Assembly (NCBI GenBank): GCA_937934645.1 | Contig: CALGYZ010000023.1 | Span: forward strand, 29,042-93,041 | Reading direction: 5' to 3' | Length of the DNA stretch: 64,000 nucleotides | Source: an uncultured Bacillaceae bacterium | GTDB lineage: Bacteria; Bacillota; Bacilli; Bacillales; Caldibacillaceae | Shown: positions 16,725-26,558 of the stretch, piece by piece | How positions within the stretch are numbered: the stretch's first letter is position 1 | Layout of the letters: each line of letters begins with the position of its first letter | Notes under the pieces: generated by a model | What the model saw: only the letters and a program-made list of their open reading frames with translations | The model's database searches: none | Told to the model about the DNA's origin: nothing | Translations under genes and position numbers: made by a program

Positions 16725-18425
16725 TTAATCTTTCTTCTCTTGCCTTTCTTTGATTTTTTTCAACTCTTCTTCCATTAAACGGCGGCGTAATATTTTACCG
16801 ACCGTGGTTTTCGGCAGTTCATCCCGGAACTCATACAACCTTGGTACTTTATACGCAGCTAAATTCTTTCTTAAATGACGGTCCAACTCTTCTTCCGTAA
16901 CAGTCCAGCCTTCTTTTAAGACAACATAGGCTTTCACTGTCTCACCGCGGTATGGATCTGGAATGCCGGCTGCAGCCGCTTCCTTTACTGCAGGATGTTC
17001 ATAAAGCACTTCCTCGATTTCCCGCGGGTAAATATTATATCCGCCCGCAATAATCATATCTTTTTTCCGGTCCACGATATAAAAATATCCTTCTTCATCC
17101 ATATATCCGAGATCACCGGTATACAACCATCCGTCCCGTAATGTTTTTTCCGTTTCTTCCTGACGGTTCCAGTATCCTTTCATTACCTGCGGTCCTTTGA
17201 CCACAAGTTCCCCGATTTCTCCGGGCGGCAGTGGTTCGTCCGTATCCAACGATCGGATTTCTGCAAGGGTGTCCGGCCACGGGATCCCAATCGATCCTCT
17301 TACCTGCTTTCCGTCCCAGATCAGGTTGGCATGGGTAACCGGGGAAGATTCGGTCAGACCATAGCCTTCAACCAGCTTCCCTCCTGTAACGGATTCAAAT
17401 TTCTCTTGCACTTCTACGGGCAAAGGAGCGGAACCGCTGATACAGCATTTAATGGAGGATAAATCATATTTGAACAAATCCGGATGGTTTAACAGACCTA
17501 TATACATGGTCGGCGCACCGGGAAATAATGTCGGTCTTTGATTCTGAATGGTTTTCAATAAAATGCCGGGTTCGGGTTTCGGGATCAGGATTGCCTTTTG
17601 GCTCTGCATAATGGATAAGATCATAACCGTTGTCAAGCCGTAAACATGGAACAGCGGCAATGCGCCGAGAATAATTTCATTCCCTTCTTCACACCTGTAC
17701 ATCCAGGCTTCACACATTTTCGTATTGGCAATCAGATTGGTATGGGTTAACATGACCCCCTTCGGCAAACCTGTCGTTCCCCCGGTATATTGCAAGACAG
17801 CCGTGCTTTCAGGTTCACCGTCAGCCGCTTTTGTACGAAAGGGAACTGTATTTTTCATAATTTCTCGGAACAAATGGTTATTTCCTTCATGTTTCACTTT
17901 TACGGAATACCCGTATTGTTTTTTTTGCATAAACGGATATATGATATTTTTCGGGAATGGCAAGTAGTCTTTGATTTCCGTAATGATGACATGTTCCAGA
18001 TCAGTTTCATTCAGTATTTTTGTAATCCGGGGATACAAGATATCAAGGACGACAATGGCTTTCGCCCCTGAATCCTTCATTTGGAAGACAAGTTCTCTTT
18101 CCGTGTACATCGGATTCACCATGACCACAATGCCGCCGGCAAAAAGAATCCCGAAAAAGCTGATGAATGTTTGAGGTGTATTCGGAAGCATGACCGCCAC
18201 CCGGTCCCCCTGTTTAATTCCGAGTTGTTTCAAATACCCGGCAAGCTTTAAAGAAGATTCATATAATTCTTTGTATCTCAGCTCCTTTCCCATAAAATGA
18301 AGAGATGTTTTATCCGGATATTTTTCAGACGTCTTTTGCAAAATTTCCTGAAGCAAACCGGATTCATAGGACAATGTATGCGGGATTTCCTTCGGGTAAT
18401 GTTTTAACCACGGTTTATGATCCAT
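16725..18425 (-). CDS. lcfA: Long-chain acyl-CoA synthetase
   Basis: A 566-residue AMP-forming ligase activating long-chain fatty acids with ATP and CoA. Motif A5/P-loop VLQYTGGTTGLPKGVMLTH, GYGLTESSPVTH, the hinge YTGDLGYMDEEGYFYIVDR, KKDMIIAGGYNIYPREIEE, and the C-terminal catalytic lysine region TTVGKILRRRL are all present. ATG 18425 follows GGGGGAGGG at good distance. First gene of lcfA-fadR-fadB-etfB-etfA. Confidence 0.95.
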   Translation of the reverse strand: MDHKPWLKHYPKEIPHTLSYESGLLQEILQKTSEKYPDKTSLHFMGKELRYKELYESSLKLAGYLKQLGIKQGDRVAVMLPNTPQTFISFFGILFAGGIVVMVNPMYTERELVFQMKDSGAKAIVVLDILYPRITKILNETDLEHVIITEIKDYLPFPKNIIYPFMQKKQYGYSVKVKHEGNNHLFREIMKNTVPFRTKAADGEPESTAVLQYTGGTTGLPKGVMLTHTNLIANTKMCEAWMYRCEEGNEIILGALPLFHVYGLTTVMILSIMQSQKAILIPKPEPGILLKTIQNQRPTLFPGAPTMYIGLLNHPDLFKYDLSSIKCCISGSAPLPVEVQEKFESVTGGKLVEGYGLTESSPVTHANLIWDGKQVRGSIGIPWPDTLAEIRSLDTDEPLPPGEIGELVVKGPQVMKGYWNRQEETEKTLRDGWLYTGDLGYMDEEGYFYIVDRKKDMIIAGGYNIYPREIEEVLYEHPAVKEAAAAGIPDPYRGETVKAYVVLKEGWTVTEEELDRHLRKNLAAYKVPRLYEFRDELPKTTVGKILRRRLMEEELKKIKERQEKKD

Positions 18426-18526
18426 AAACTCCCTCCCCCGCAATTAAAAATAATCTGAATTTCCAAATTATTCTTTCTCAATATCTTACTAAAAACCTGA
18501 TAACAGTTACAAGGAAATTTCAGTAA

Positions 18527-18561
18527 AAAAGACTCCCCCGGAGTTGATCAGGGAGTCTTTT
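18527..18561 (-). terminator. Terminator after mutS2 and the small ORF
   Basis: AAAAGACTCCC pairs with GGGAGTCTTTT (18527-18561), nearly symmetric, with A and T runs on the two sides. It separates the mutS2 cluster from lcfA. Confidence 0.85.
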
Positions 18562-18637
18562 AAATAAGAAAATATAGTATACCGGCCACGAGAAAAAGCA
18601 GACAACAAATGAGAAGAATTTTTCCCAATTGTTCCAA
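18560..18637 (-). CDS. Possible 25-residue single-span membrane peptide
   Basis: An AAGGGGAG site six bases before TTG 18637 leads a 25-codon frame reading MEQLGKILLICCLLFLVAGI followed by LYFLI and a stop touching the terminator. It would be almost entirely one transmembrane helix. B. subtilis has the membrane gene yshE between mutS2 and lcfA; this could be an unrelated small protein or a remnant. No family recognised. The well-placed ribosome-binding site and adjacent terminator are the only support. Confidence 0.4.
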   Translation of the reverse strand: MEQLGKILLICCLLFLVAGILYFLI

Positions 18638-18723
18638 GTGCTTCTCCCCTTATTGAAAGTTTATGCGGGTATATGAAAATGTTGCTGATTTTCTAATTTT
18701 TCTATCAAGGATCAAACCCGGTA

Positions 18724-21075
18724 TTATTTTAATTCCACTACAGTAACACCGGTTCCTCCTTCATTGGCATCTGCATACCGGTATGATTTCACTTGCGGGT
18801 GTTTTTTTAAGTAATTTTGCACTCCGGTACGCAGGGCCCCGGTACCTTTTCCATGGATAATCGATACCCGCTGATAACCGGCAAGAAGAGCGTCGTCAAT
18901 GTATTTTTCCACTTTCATCATGGCATCTTCGTAACGCTCACCGCGTATATCCAGTTCCAAACCGACATGATATTCTTTCCCTTTAACGGTAACGAGCGGT
19001 TTTGTTTCGACTTTTGGCTTACTGCCTGTAGGCTCCATATCTTCTTCTTTTACATCCATTTTTAAAATGCCGATTTGGACCCGCCACCCATCTTCACTGA
19101 CTTTTTCAATTAAATCCCCTTTTTGATTCAAGCTCAAGACTTTCACTTCGTCTCCCGGACGGAACGTATAGGTTTTCTTTGCCTGTTTGGCTGCAGGTTT
19201 CTTTTTCGCTTCGGGAACGGCTTCCTCGAGGCGCTTCTTGGCGCCGATCAGCTCGTGTTCTTTAATTTCAACTGATTTTTCCAGTTGCATTTTCCGCAAG
19301 TTTTTAATGATTTCTTCGGCTTCATGTTCCGCTTTTTTCACGATGTTTTGTGCTTCCTGCCTGGCCCGTTCATAAAGCTTGTCCTTCATTTCATAATACT
19401 CTGCCATCGCCCGTTGCAGGTCCTGGTATGTTTTTTCCGCCAGTTTCAAATATTCCCTCGTCTCTTTTTCTTCTTCTTCAATGAGGCGTGTCCGTTCTTC
19501 CAGGGATGCGAGCATGTTATCCACTTTGCTCGATTCACCATGAATCTGTTTTTTCGCCCGTTTGATTATATGTGCAGCTAAGCCGAGACGTTTGGAAATT
19601 TCAAAGGCGTTGCTTCTCCCGGGCACGCCAATTAAAAGACGATATGTCGGACGCAATGTTTCCACATCAAATTCAACGCTCGCATTAATGACGCCTTCCC
19701 GGTTATAACCATAGGCCTTCAATTCGGGGTAATGGGTTGTGGCAATCACTCTTGCCCCGCGGTTATGCACTTCATCCAAAATGGACATCGCAAGGGCGGC
19801 CCCTTCCTGGGGATCCGTTCCCGCACCAAGCTCGTCAAAAAGGACGAGACTGTTTTCGTCTACATGCTCTAAAATACCGACGATATTAACCATATGGGAA
19901 GAAAAAGTACTTAAGCTTTGTTCAATGGATTGCTCATCGCCGATATCGGCGAAAACCGATTGAAATACCGCCACTTCCGAACCGTCCCGGGCAGGAATGG
20001 GCAATCCCGCCTGGGCCATTAATATAATCAATCCGACCGTTTTTAACGTTACGGTTTTTCCGCCTGTATTCGGTCCGGTAATCACCATTGTCGTAAAATC
20101 CGTACCTAATTCGATATCATTGGCAACAACCTCATCTTCCGGGATAAAGGGATGTCTGGCTTTGAACAGACGGATCAATCCTTTATTATTCACTTCGGGT
20201 TTTGTTCCTTTGATCGCTTGTCCGTACTTTGCCTTCGCAAACATAAAATCAATTTTCTGCAAAATTTCTGTCATTTCCCGCAACTCCGGACAGTAAACCC
20301 CCGTATCCTTGGACAGTACGGTTAAAATCCGCTCAATTTCAATCTGTTCCTTGATTTTCGCATGATGCAGCTCATTATTTAATTGTACAACCGGCTCCGG
20401 TTCGATAAATAATGTCTGTCCGGACGAAGATTCATCATGAATAATTCCGCCGAAATGCCCCCGGTATTCTTGTTTTACCGGAAGGACAAACCGGTCGTTA
20501 CGAATCGTAATAATTGCATCAGACAACATTTTTTGGACACCGGCAGAACGGATCATGCTCTCCAGCTTTTCCCTGATTTTTGCTTCAAACGTACGGATCC
20601 GGCTCCGGAGTGAGCGCAGTTCTTCACTGGCACTGTCCAGAACTTCCCCGTGTTCATTGATCGCACGGTTAATTTTCCGTTCCAATTCAACCGGCGGGTT
20701 TAATCTTTCATAAAGCTCACGTAAAATTGGTAATTCTTCCTCTTCCGTTATATTTCCGAGGAATTTTTTCAAATGCCTTCCGGCGCGGATTGTGCTCGAT
20801 ATTTCGACAAACTCATTCATTTGCAAGATGCCGCCGATTTCCGCCCGTGTAATTGATGGAGATATATTAAAAATCCCGTCCAACGGAACATGTCCTTTGA
20901 GTCTGAGCACTTTTCCGGCTTCATCCGTTTCCGCCAGCCTTTTGACAACTTCGGAAAAATCCACAGAAGGTGTTAATTTTTCGATCATTTCTTTTCCTAA
21001 AGCGGATGAAGCAAAATTCATCAGTTGTTTCCGGATTTTATGGAATTCCAGGGTTTCAAATACTTTGTCGTTCAC
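18724..21075 (-). CDS. mutS2: Endonuclease MutS2
   Basis: A 783-residue MutS-like ATPase with a C-terminal Smr nuclease domain. Walker A ITGPNTGGKTVTLKTVG, Walker B LVLFDELGAGTDPQEGAALA, a long coiled coil (about residues 510-620), a KOW-like segment FRPGDEVKVLSLNQKGDL, then Smr with LELDIRGERYEDA and IHGKGTGALR. Known roles are limiting recombination and rescuing collided ribosomes. Start GTG 21075 follows AAAGGAG; that site is inside a small GGAG/CTCC hairpin. Longer in-frame starts would run into polX. Confidence 0.95.
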   Translation of the reverse strand: MNDKVFETLEFHKIRKQLMNFASSALGKEMIEKLTPSVDFSEVVKRLAETDEAGKVLRLKGHVPLDGIFNISPSITRAEIGGILQMNEFVEISSTIRAGRHLKKFLGNITEEEELPILRELYERLNPPVELERKINRAINEHGEVLDSASEELRSLRSRIRTFEAKIREKLESMIRSAGVQKMLSDAIITIRNDRFVLPVKQEYRGHFGGIIHDESSSGQTLFIEPEPVVQLNNELHHAKIKEQIEIERILTVLSKDTGVYCPELREMTEILQKIDFMFAKAKYGQAIKGTKPEVNNKGLIRLFKARHPFIPEDEVVANDIELGTDFTTMVITGPNTGGKTVTLKTVGLIILMAQAGLPIPARDGSEVAVFQSVFADIGDEQSIEQSLSTFSSHMVNIVGILEHVDENSLVLFDELGAGTDPQEGAALAMSILDEVHNRGARVIATTHYPELKAYGYNREGVINASVEFDVETLRPTYRLLIGVPGRSNAFEISKRLGLAAHIIKRAKKQIHGESSKVDNMLASLEERTRLIEEEEKETREYLKLAEKTYQDLQRAMAEYYEMKDKLYERARQEAQNIVKKAEHEAEEIIKNLRKMQLEKSVEIKEHELIGAKKRLEEAVPEAKKKPAAKQAKKTYTFRPGDEVKVLSLNQKGDLIEKVSEDGWRVQIGILKMDVKEEDMEPTGSKPKVETKPLVTVKGKEYHVGLELDIRGERYEDAMMKVEKYIDDALLAGYQRVSIIHGKGTGALRTGVQNYLKKHPQVKSYRYADANEGGTGVTVVELK

Positions 21076-21115
21076 GGAGGAAAGTCTCCTTTCATTCTTT
21101 ATTCCGTGGCAATCA

Positions 21116-22849
21116 TCATTTTCCATTTTTTCTCGTATGCAAGAATGCAATCAATTCGTCCACGCTTTTCGTATTGATCACGGTATCTTTTTTGATCCAT
21201 GCAGACCTTGCATATTGAACACCAATTTCCATATTTTGTAATGTAGCGATTTGATGGCTATCGGTATTGATCATAATTTTTACACCGACTTCCTGCGCCA
21301 TCTTCAAATGCTCCCTTTTTAAATCTAATCGTTCAGGACTCGCATTTAGTTCCAATATCGTATTTGTTTCTCCTGCCATTTCAATTAAACGGCCGATGTC
21401 GACTGCATAGCCGTCCCGTTTTCCGATGATTCTTCCTGTCGGATGGGCAATCATATCAACATACGGATTTTTGCATGCGGCTTCAAGCCGTTTCATGATC
21501 ATTTCTTCACTCTGTCCGAATGCTGAATGGATGGACGCAATAACAAAATCCAATTGTGATAAAAGTTCATGATCAAAATCTATTGAGCCGTCGGGTAAAA
21601 TATCCACTTCGGATCCTGTCAAAACAGTAATATCATCATATTTTTCATTTAACTCCCGTACCCGTTCAACTTGTCTTTTTAACCGGTCCGGTGTAAGACC
21701 GTTAGCCACTTTTAAATATTGCGAATGGTCCGTAATAGCCATATATTCATAGCCTCTTTCCCGGCATGCTTCGATCATCTCTTCAATAGAGCACGCCCCG
21801 TCGCTCCAGGTCGTATGAATATGCAAATCACCGCGGATGTCTTCCAAAGTAATCAGCTCATTCAACCATCCGGTCTTATCAATTTCCGACCCGTCCTTTC
21901 GCAATTCCGGACTAATCCATGGCAGATTGAAATAATTAAAAAAATCCTTTTCAGAACTGAATGTGGTAACTCTACCCGTTTTCGCACATTCGACTCCGTA
22001 TTCGCTGAGTTTTTCATTCCGTTCCTTTGCAATTTGCCGCATCCGGATATTATGTTCCTTGGAACCGGTAAAATGATGTAAAGCGGTAGCAAATTCTTCC
22101 GGTTTAACGATTCTGAAATCAACAGAAATCTCGAAGGCCGGATCGATGGAAAAAACACAGGTAATTTTCGTATCCCCTTCATTGATGACATCCTTAATAT
22201 CCGGCAAATTCAAAATTTCCTTTTTCACGAGTTGCGGATCCCGGGTAGAAACAACAAAGTCAAGATCTTTCACTGTTTCTTCCATTCTTCTAACACTGCC
22301 GGCACGGGAAAATTGATGAATCGGACCGATTTCCAAGAGCTGCTCTTCAATCCACTTAACAACCGGCAATACATCGCCAATGGCAAAACGCTGCTGGGTA
22401 AAGCGCATCTCCTCTAAACTTTTTAAAATGTTTTTTTCTTTTTTCGGGCCGAATCCTTTCAACTGCCGGACTTTTTTCTCTTCACACACCCGCTTCAAAT
22501 CATGAACATTTTCCACACTCAATTCATGATATAACCGGGAAACTGTTTTACCGCCCAGTCCGGGAATTTGCAGCAGGGGAATAAGTCCCACCGGTATTTC
22601 CTTTTGCAATTGTTTCAATGTGTTCGAACTGCCCGTTTCTATATACTCTTCAATAACAGCTGCTGTACCTTTTCCAATATTCGGAATGGAAGTAAAATCA
22701 CTGATTTCCTTCAAGGAACGTTCATCCCTCTCCAGTGAAGCGGCAGCACGGCGGAATGCCTGGATTTTAAAAGGGTTCTCCCCCTTCAGTTCCAAGTAAA
22801 GGGCAATCGTTTCCAAGAGCCGGATGATATCTTTTTTATTTATTTCCAA
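21116..22849 (-). CDS. polX: DNA polymerase/3'-5' exonuclease PolX
   Basis: A 577-residue bacterial family X polymerase. N-terminal helix-hairpin-helix repeats (SIPNIGKGTAAVIEEYI, IPGLGGKTVSRLY, LKGFGPKKEKNIL), the nucleotidyltransferase motif AGSVRRMEETVKDLDFVV, then a C-terminal PHP metal-dependent nuclease domain (GDLHIHTTWSDGAC, AITDHSQYL, AHPTGRIIG, NTDSHQ). It fills gaps in base-excision repair. TTG 22849 has AAAGGTGA five bases before it and gives the length of the B. subtilis protein. Confidence 0.94.
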   Translation of the reverse strand: MEINKKDIIRLLETIALYLELKGENPFKIQAFRRAAASLERDERSLKEISDFTSIPNIGKGTAAVIEEYIETGSSNTLKQLQKEIPVGLIPLLQIPGLGGKTVSRLYHELSVENVHDLKRVCEEKKVRQLKGFGPKKEKNILKSLEEMRFTQQRFAIGDVLPVVKWIEEQLLEIGPIHQFSRAGSVRRMEETVKDLDFVVSTRDPQLVKKEILNLPDIKDVINEGDTKITCVFSIDPAFEISVDFRIVKPEEFATALHHFTGSKEHNIRMRQIAKERNEKLSEYGVECAKTGRVTTFSSEKDFFNYFNLPWISPELRKDGSEIDKTGWLNELITLEDIRGDLHIHTTWSDGACSIEEMIEACRERGYEYMAITDHSQYLKVANGLTPDRLKRQVERVRELNEKYDDITVLTGSEVDILPDGSIDFDHELLSQLDFVIASIHSAFGQSEEMIMKRLEAACKNPYVDMIAHPTGRIIGKRDGYAVDIGRLIEMAGETNTILELNASPERLDLKREHLKMAQEVGVKIMINTDSHQIATLQNMEIGVQYARSAWIKKDTVINTKSVDELIAFLHTRKNGK

Positions 22850-23015
22850 TGCAATCACCTTTTTGATCAGCCTTTCCTGACTTTCTCATCGTTCTCCCTT
22901 AATACTGTAACATTGTTCACACGGTTATGTTTATTGTCGCCGGCCTGTTTACAACTAAACATTGAACATGGAAGCCGGCCGGAAAAAAACGGGAAAATCG
23001 TTTTTGGAAGGAGTT

Positions 23016-23534
23016 TTAAAACCACATGCGGTAAATTTGCCGGGAGAATAGCGGTGTGTTTTCAATAATTCCTTTTGCTAAAGCGGATTGTTCAATCCAG
23101 CTCTGGATGTTTTCACCGGGAAGAAGAGCCAATATGTATAATACAAGAAACGTTATTAAATAAACTTCTAAAAATCCAAGAATGCCTCCCGCCAATTTGT
23201 TCAGCTGTTTTATGACAGGGATGCGGCTTACAAAATTGAGCATGGAACCGGTCATATACAAAAAAATTTTTGCAGCAAGGAATATGATGATAAAAGAGAG
23301 ACCATTGTAAAAAGCTTGTTCTGCATTTATCAATCCCAAAAACAGTCCCAGAGAATCGTCCTGTGGAAACGGAATCCATAATTGGATCCGTCCGGCAAAA
23401 TCCTTATAATACAAAACAGCAATAATAAAGGCAACAAAAAAACTTATCAAATGAATAAATTGCAAAATAAAGCCCCTTTTCAGCCCGACGATAAAACCGG
23501 ATGCTAATACGATAAGTAGAATGAAAGTCAACAT
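23016..23534 (-). CDS. cvpA: CvpA family membrane protein (YshB)
   Basis: A membrane protein with four likely transmembrane helices and the family hallmark GLKRGFILQ after the first. CvpA proteins are linked to colicin V export and envelope stress in other bacteria; the Bacillus role is unclear. AAAGGA precedes two ATG codons (23540 and 23534); spacing favours the later. Between zapA and polX as in B. subtilis. Confidence 0.87.
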   Translation of the reverse strand: MLTFILLIVLASGFIVGLKRGFILQFIHLISFFVAFIIAVLYYKDFAGRIQLWIPFPQDDSLGLFLGLINAEQAFYNGLSFIIIFLAAKIFLYMTGSMLNFVSRIPVIKQLNKLAGGILGFLEVYLITFLVLYILALLPGENIQSWIEQSALAKGIIENTPLFSRQIYRMWF

Positions 23535-23594
23535 GCTCATCAATTCCTTTGAAAGTTTAACAAACCCCGCTGAACAGCAAATTCCGGATCAAAC

Positions 23595-23855
23595 TTATTC
23601 ATTCTTTTGATCCGCTTCTTTTTTCAATTTCTCATATTTTTCTTTTATTTTTACATAATCGTTCACTGCATTGACCGCGGTCAAAACAGCAAGCTGGCTC
23701 GCATCCAGAGCTGAGTTTTTCCTTTTAATTTCCTTCATTTTTTCGTCGACTAGTTTGGCAACCTTTAAAATATGCTCGACAGATTCGGTACCGACAATCA
23801 TATATTGTTGTCCGTATATTTCAACAGGAACCCTGTTTTTTTGTTCGTCTGACAA
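23595..23855 (-). CDS. zapA: Cell division protein ZapA
   Basis: An 86-residue FtsZ-binding protein that promotes Z-ring bundling. The N-terminal beta-alpha domain includes VEIYGQQYMIVGTES and the C-terminal half is a coiled-coil dimerisation helix (VNAVNDYVKIKEKYEKLKKE). I choose TTG 23855: it lies eight bases after GGAGG and aligns with the B. subtilis N-terminus, while the ATG six bases earlier is too close to that site. The upstream neighbour is pheT; the usual rnhC between them is absent. Confidence 0.93.
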   Translation of the reverse strand: MSDEQKNRVPVEIYGQQYMIVGTESVEHILKVAKLVDEKMKEIKRKNSALDASQLAVLTAVNAVNDYVKIKEKYEKLKKEADQKNE

Positions 23856-23983
23856 GTTCATTTCCTCCAATCGCCAGAATCCTTTTTAATCATAGCATGA
23901 AACAAAATCAATTGGAAAGTGTAATACTGGTTTTCTTGTACTCCTTTACTATATAATAAAAGAATTAGTCTTTTTTTCAAAAT

Positions 23984-24044
23984 AAAAACTGTCCCACTGG
24001 CACGCAGGACATAGCTTCCTGCATGCCGGGATGAGACAGTTTTT
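23984..24044 (-). terminator. Terminator of pheST
   Basis: Outer arms AAAAACTGTC (23984-23993) and GACAGTTTTT (24035-24044) plus an inner GCAGGA/TCCTGC stem form a two-stage hairpin, followed by T-rich sequence on the minus strand. Confidence 0.85.
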
Positions 24045-24048
24045 ACGA

Positions 24049-26463
24049 TTATTTTCTTAATTCCGCGCCTGCTTTTTCATGTAAAACGGATAAGATCTTT
24101 TCGTGAATCTCAGTTACTTCTTCATCCGTCAATGTCTTTTCCGGATCTAAATACGTGAGGGTAAATGCGACGGATTTTTTTCCGGCAGCGATGTTTTCAC
24201 CCTCATATAAATCAAATACTTTTACATCTTTCAAAAGACGCCCGCCGGCTTCTTTAATTAATGCGGCAAGTTCTCCTGCCGATTGTTCTTTATCGACGAT
24301 TAATGCAATATCCCGGGAAATGCTCGGGAATTTCGGGATGGCTTCGTATTGAAGCGGGGCGGTTTCTGCCTTTAACAGCCGTTCCATGTCGAGCTCAAAA
24401 ACAAATACGTTTTTCACATCATATTCTTTCTCTTTTTCCGGATGGACTTTACCTAAAAAACCGATGACTTCACCGTCAAGCAGGATATGCGCCGTTTGTC
24501 CAGGATGCATACCGTCAACTTCCGCTTTTTCATAACTTATTTTCGAATCCAGCTGCAATTTTTCAAATAATGCTTCCAAAATTCCTTTAACGATATAAAA
24601 GTCTGCCAGCAGTTTTTCACCCTGCCACGGATGGTTTACGTAAAGACCTGTTATAGCACCGGCAAGATGCTCTCTCTCCTCCGGAAGCACATCTTCACCT
24701 CTGGAAATAAACACCGTTCCTGTCTCATACAGGGCAATATGATCATTTTTCCGCGCAATATTATAACGGACGGCATCCAATAAATGCGGCAAGAGGCTAT
24801 TTCTCAAAATGGAATGCTCCTCACTCATCGGCATAGCCAATTTAATCGGCTCGGAACGGTTCAAGGCAAATTGGCCGAATTTCTTTTCGTTTGTTAACGA
24901 GTATGTCATCGCCTGGTTCATGCCGGCACCTTCCAGTACATTTCTCACTACTCTTCTCTTCTTTTGATACGGAGTGAGAGTACCAGCTGTCCGGGGTCCC
25001 TCAGGAAGGGTTTCAGGTATGAGATCGTATCCGTACAACCGGGCAATTTCTTCATACAAATCTTCTTTTATAGATATATCCGGTCTTCGGGAAGAAATTT
25101 CAACGTGAAAATTCGCGCCGTCCCTTTCATACTTAAATCTCAGCCGCCGGAATATATTTTCAACCGTTTCTGCCGGGATATTTGTTCCTAAAAATTTATT
25201 AACTTCCGGAAGCTCCACGGAAACTTTGACCGGCTTAACATCCAGCGCATCATCCTCTACAGTTCCTTCAAGCACTTCACCGCCGGCTAATTCGGCAATG
25301 AGCATGCATGCCCGCTCTGCCGCCTCCCGTACCCGTGCCGGATCAATGCCTTTTTCAAACCGGTTACTTGCCTCACTTCTGAGACCGTGGTCCAAAGAAG
25401 CTTTCCGGATCACTTTCGGGTCAAAATAAGCAGCTTCCAATAACACCGTCGTCGTATCATCTGTAACTTCAGAATTTGCCCCGCCCATAACCCCTGCAAG
25501 GGCAACGGGTTCTTTTCCGTTCGTAATGACAAGATGATCCGGATTCAGTTTCCTTTCAACATCATCCAATGTTGTGATCGTTTCTCCGTCTTTTGCCCGT
25601 CTGACTAAAATTTCTTTTGATCCCAGACAGTCATAGTCAAAGGCGTGTAACGGCTGTCCGTATTCAAGCAAAATATAGTTTGTAATGTCGACAACATTGT
25701 TGTGCGGACGTATACCTGCATTCATCAGACGGGTTTGCAGCCAGAGCGGCGACGGGCCGATTTTTACATTTTTAATAACTTTTGCCGCATATAACGGGGC
25801 ATCTTCCGGTGTTTCCACTTTAACCGTAATATAATCGCTTGCTTTTTCATTTCTCTCATTCAGCCGGATTTCAGGCAACCGGACATCCTTATCCAAAATC
25901 GCCGCAGTCTCATACGCTACCCCGATCATACTCAAGCAATCCCCGCGGTTCGGCGTTAAATCAAGTTCCAAAACAACATCGTCCATATTCAACAGTTCGA
26001 GGGCGTCGCTCCCCGGCTCTGCATCTTCAGGCAAAACAAAAATTCCGTCCGCGTATTCTTTCGGGACGACTTTGCTGTCGTAGCCGAGCTCCTGAAGGGA
26101 ACAGATCATACCGTTCGATTGTTCCCCGCGGATTTTTCCTTTTTTAATTTTTATATTTCCGGCGATACGTGCACCCGGCTTGGCCACGATCACTTTTTGA
26201 CCTGCCGCTACATTGGGGGCGCCGCAGACAATTTGTACCGGTTCATCTTCACCGATATCCACCCGGCATAAGCTCAAACGGTCGGCATTCGGATGTTTTT
26301 CACATGACAAAACATGGCCGACGACAATTTTTTTCAGTCCTTCCCCTTTTCGTTCTACCTGATCAACTTCAATCCCGGAGCGGGTAATTTTTTCGGCTAA
26401 ATCTTCCGGTGTGATGTCACTTACATCGACATACGAACCAAGCCATTTATATGAAACAAGCAT
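24049..26463 (-). CDS. pheT: Phenylalanine-tRNA ligase beta subunit
   Basis: The 804-residue beta chain of the (alpha-beta)2 synthetase. N-terminal EMAP-II/Trbp111-like tRNA-binding domain (about residues 40-150), B3/B4 editing domain (PNRGDCLSMIG, ARIG-like strands), B5 domain, the catalytic-like core and a C-terminal ferredoxin-fold anticodon-binding domain (SRDIALIVDKEQSAGEL). CAGGAGG precedes the ATG. Follows pheS by 95 bases and is controlled by the same T-box. Confidence 0.96.
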   Translation of the reverse strand: MLVSYKWLGSYVDVSDITPEDLAEKITRSGIEVDQVERKGEGLKKIVVGHVLSCEKHPNADRLSLCRVDIGEDEPVQIVCGAPNVAAGQKVIVAKPGARIAGNIKIKKGKIRGEQSNGMICSLQELGYDSKVVPKEYADGIFVLPEDAEPGSDALELLNMDDVVLELDLTPNRGDCLSMIGVAYETAAILDKDVRLPEIRLNERNEKASDYITVKVETPEDAPLYAAKVIKNVKIGPSPLWLQTRLMNAGIRPHNNVVDITNYILLEYGQPLHAFDYDCLGSKEILVRRAKDGETITTLDDVERKLNPDHLVITNGKEPVALAGVMGGANSEVTDDTTTVLLEAAYFDPKVIRKASLDHGLRSEASNRFEKGIDPARVREAAERACMLIAELAGGEVLEGTVEDDALDVKPVKVSVELPEVNKFLGTNIPAETVENIFRRLRFKYERDGANFHVEISSRRPDISIKEDLYEEIARLYGYDLIPETLPEGPRTAGTLTPYQKKRRVVRNVLEGAGMNQAMTYSLTNEKKFGQFALNRSEPIKLAMPMSEEHSILRNSLLPHLLDAVRYNIARKNDHIALYETGTVFISRGEDVLPEEREHLAGAITGLYVNHPWQGEKLLADFYIVKGILEALFEKLQLDSKISYEKAEVDGMHPGQTAHILLDGEVIGFLGKVHPEKEKEYDVKNVFVFELDMERLLKAETAPLQYEAIPKFPSISRDIALIVDKEQSAGELAALIKEAGGRLLKDVKVFDLYEGENIAAGKKSVAFTLTYLDPEKTLTDEEVTEIHEKILSVLHEKAGAELRK

Positions 26464-26558
26464 GCTGAAAACCTCCTGTATCTTTTGTACTCCTAAATAA
26501 GAAAGTTAAATTCCATATACTGTCTGTCCGTTTTATAGACTGAGGGTACCTGCTGTGA

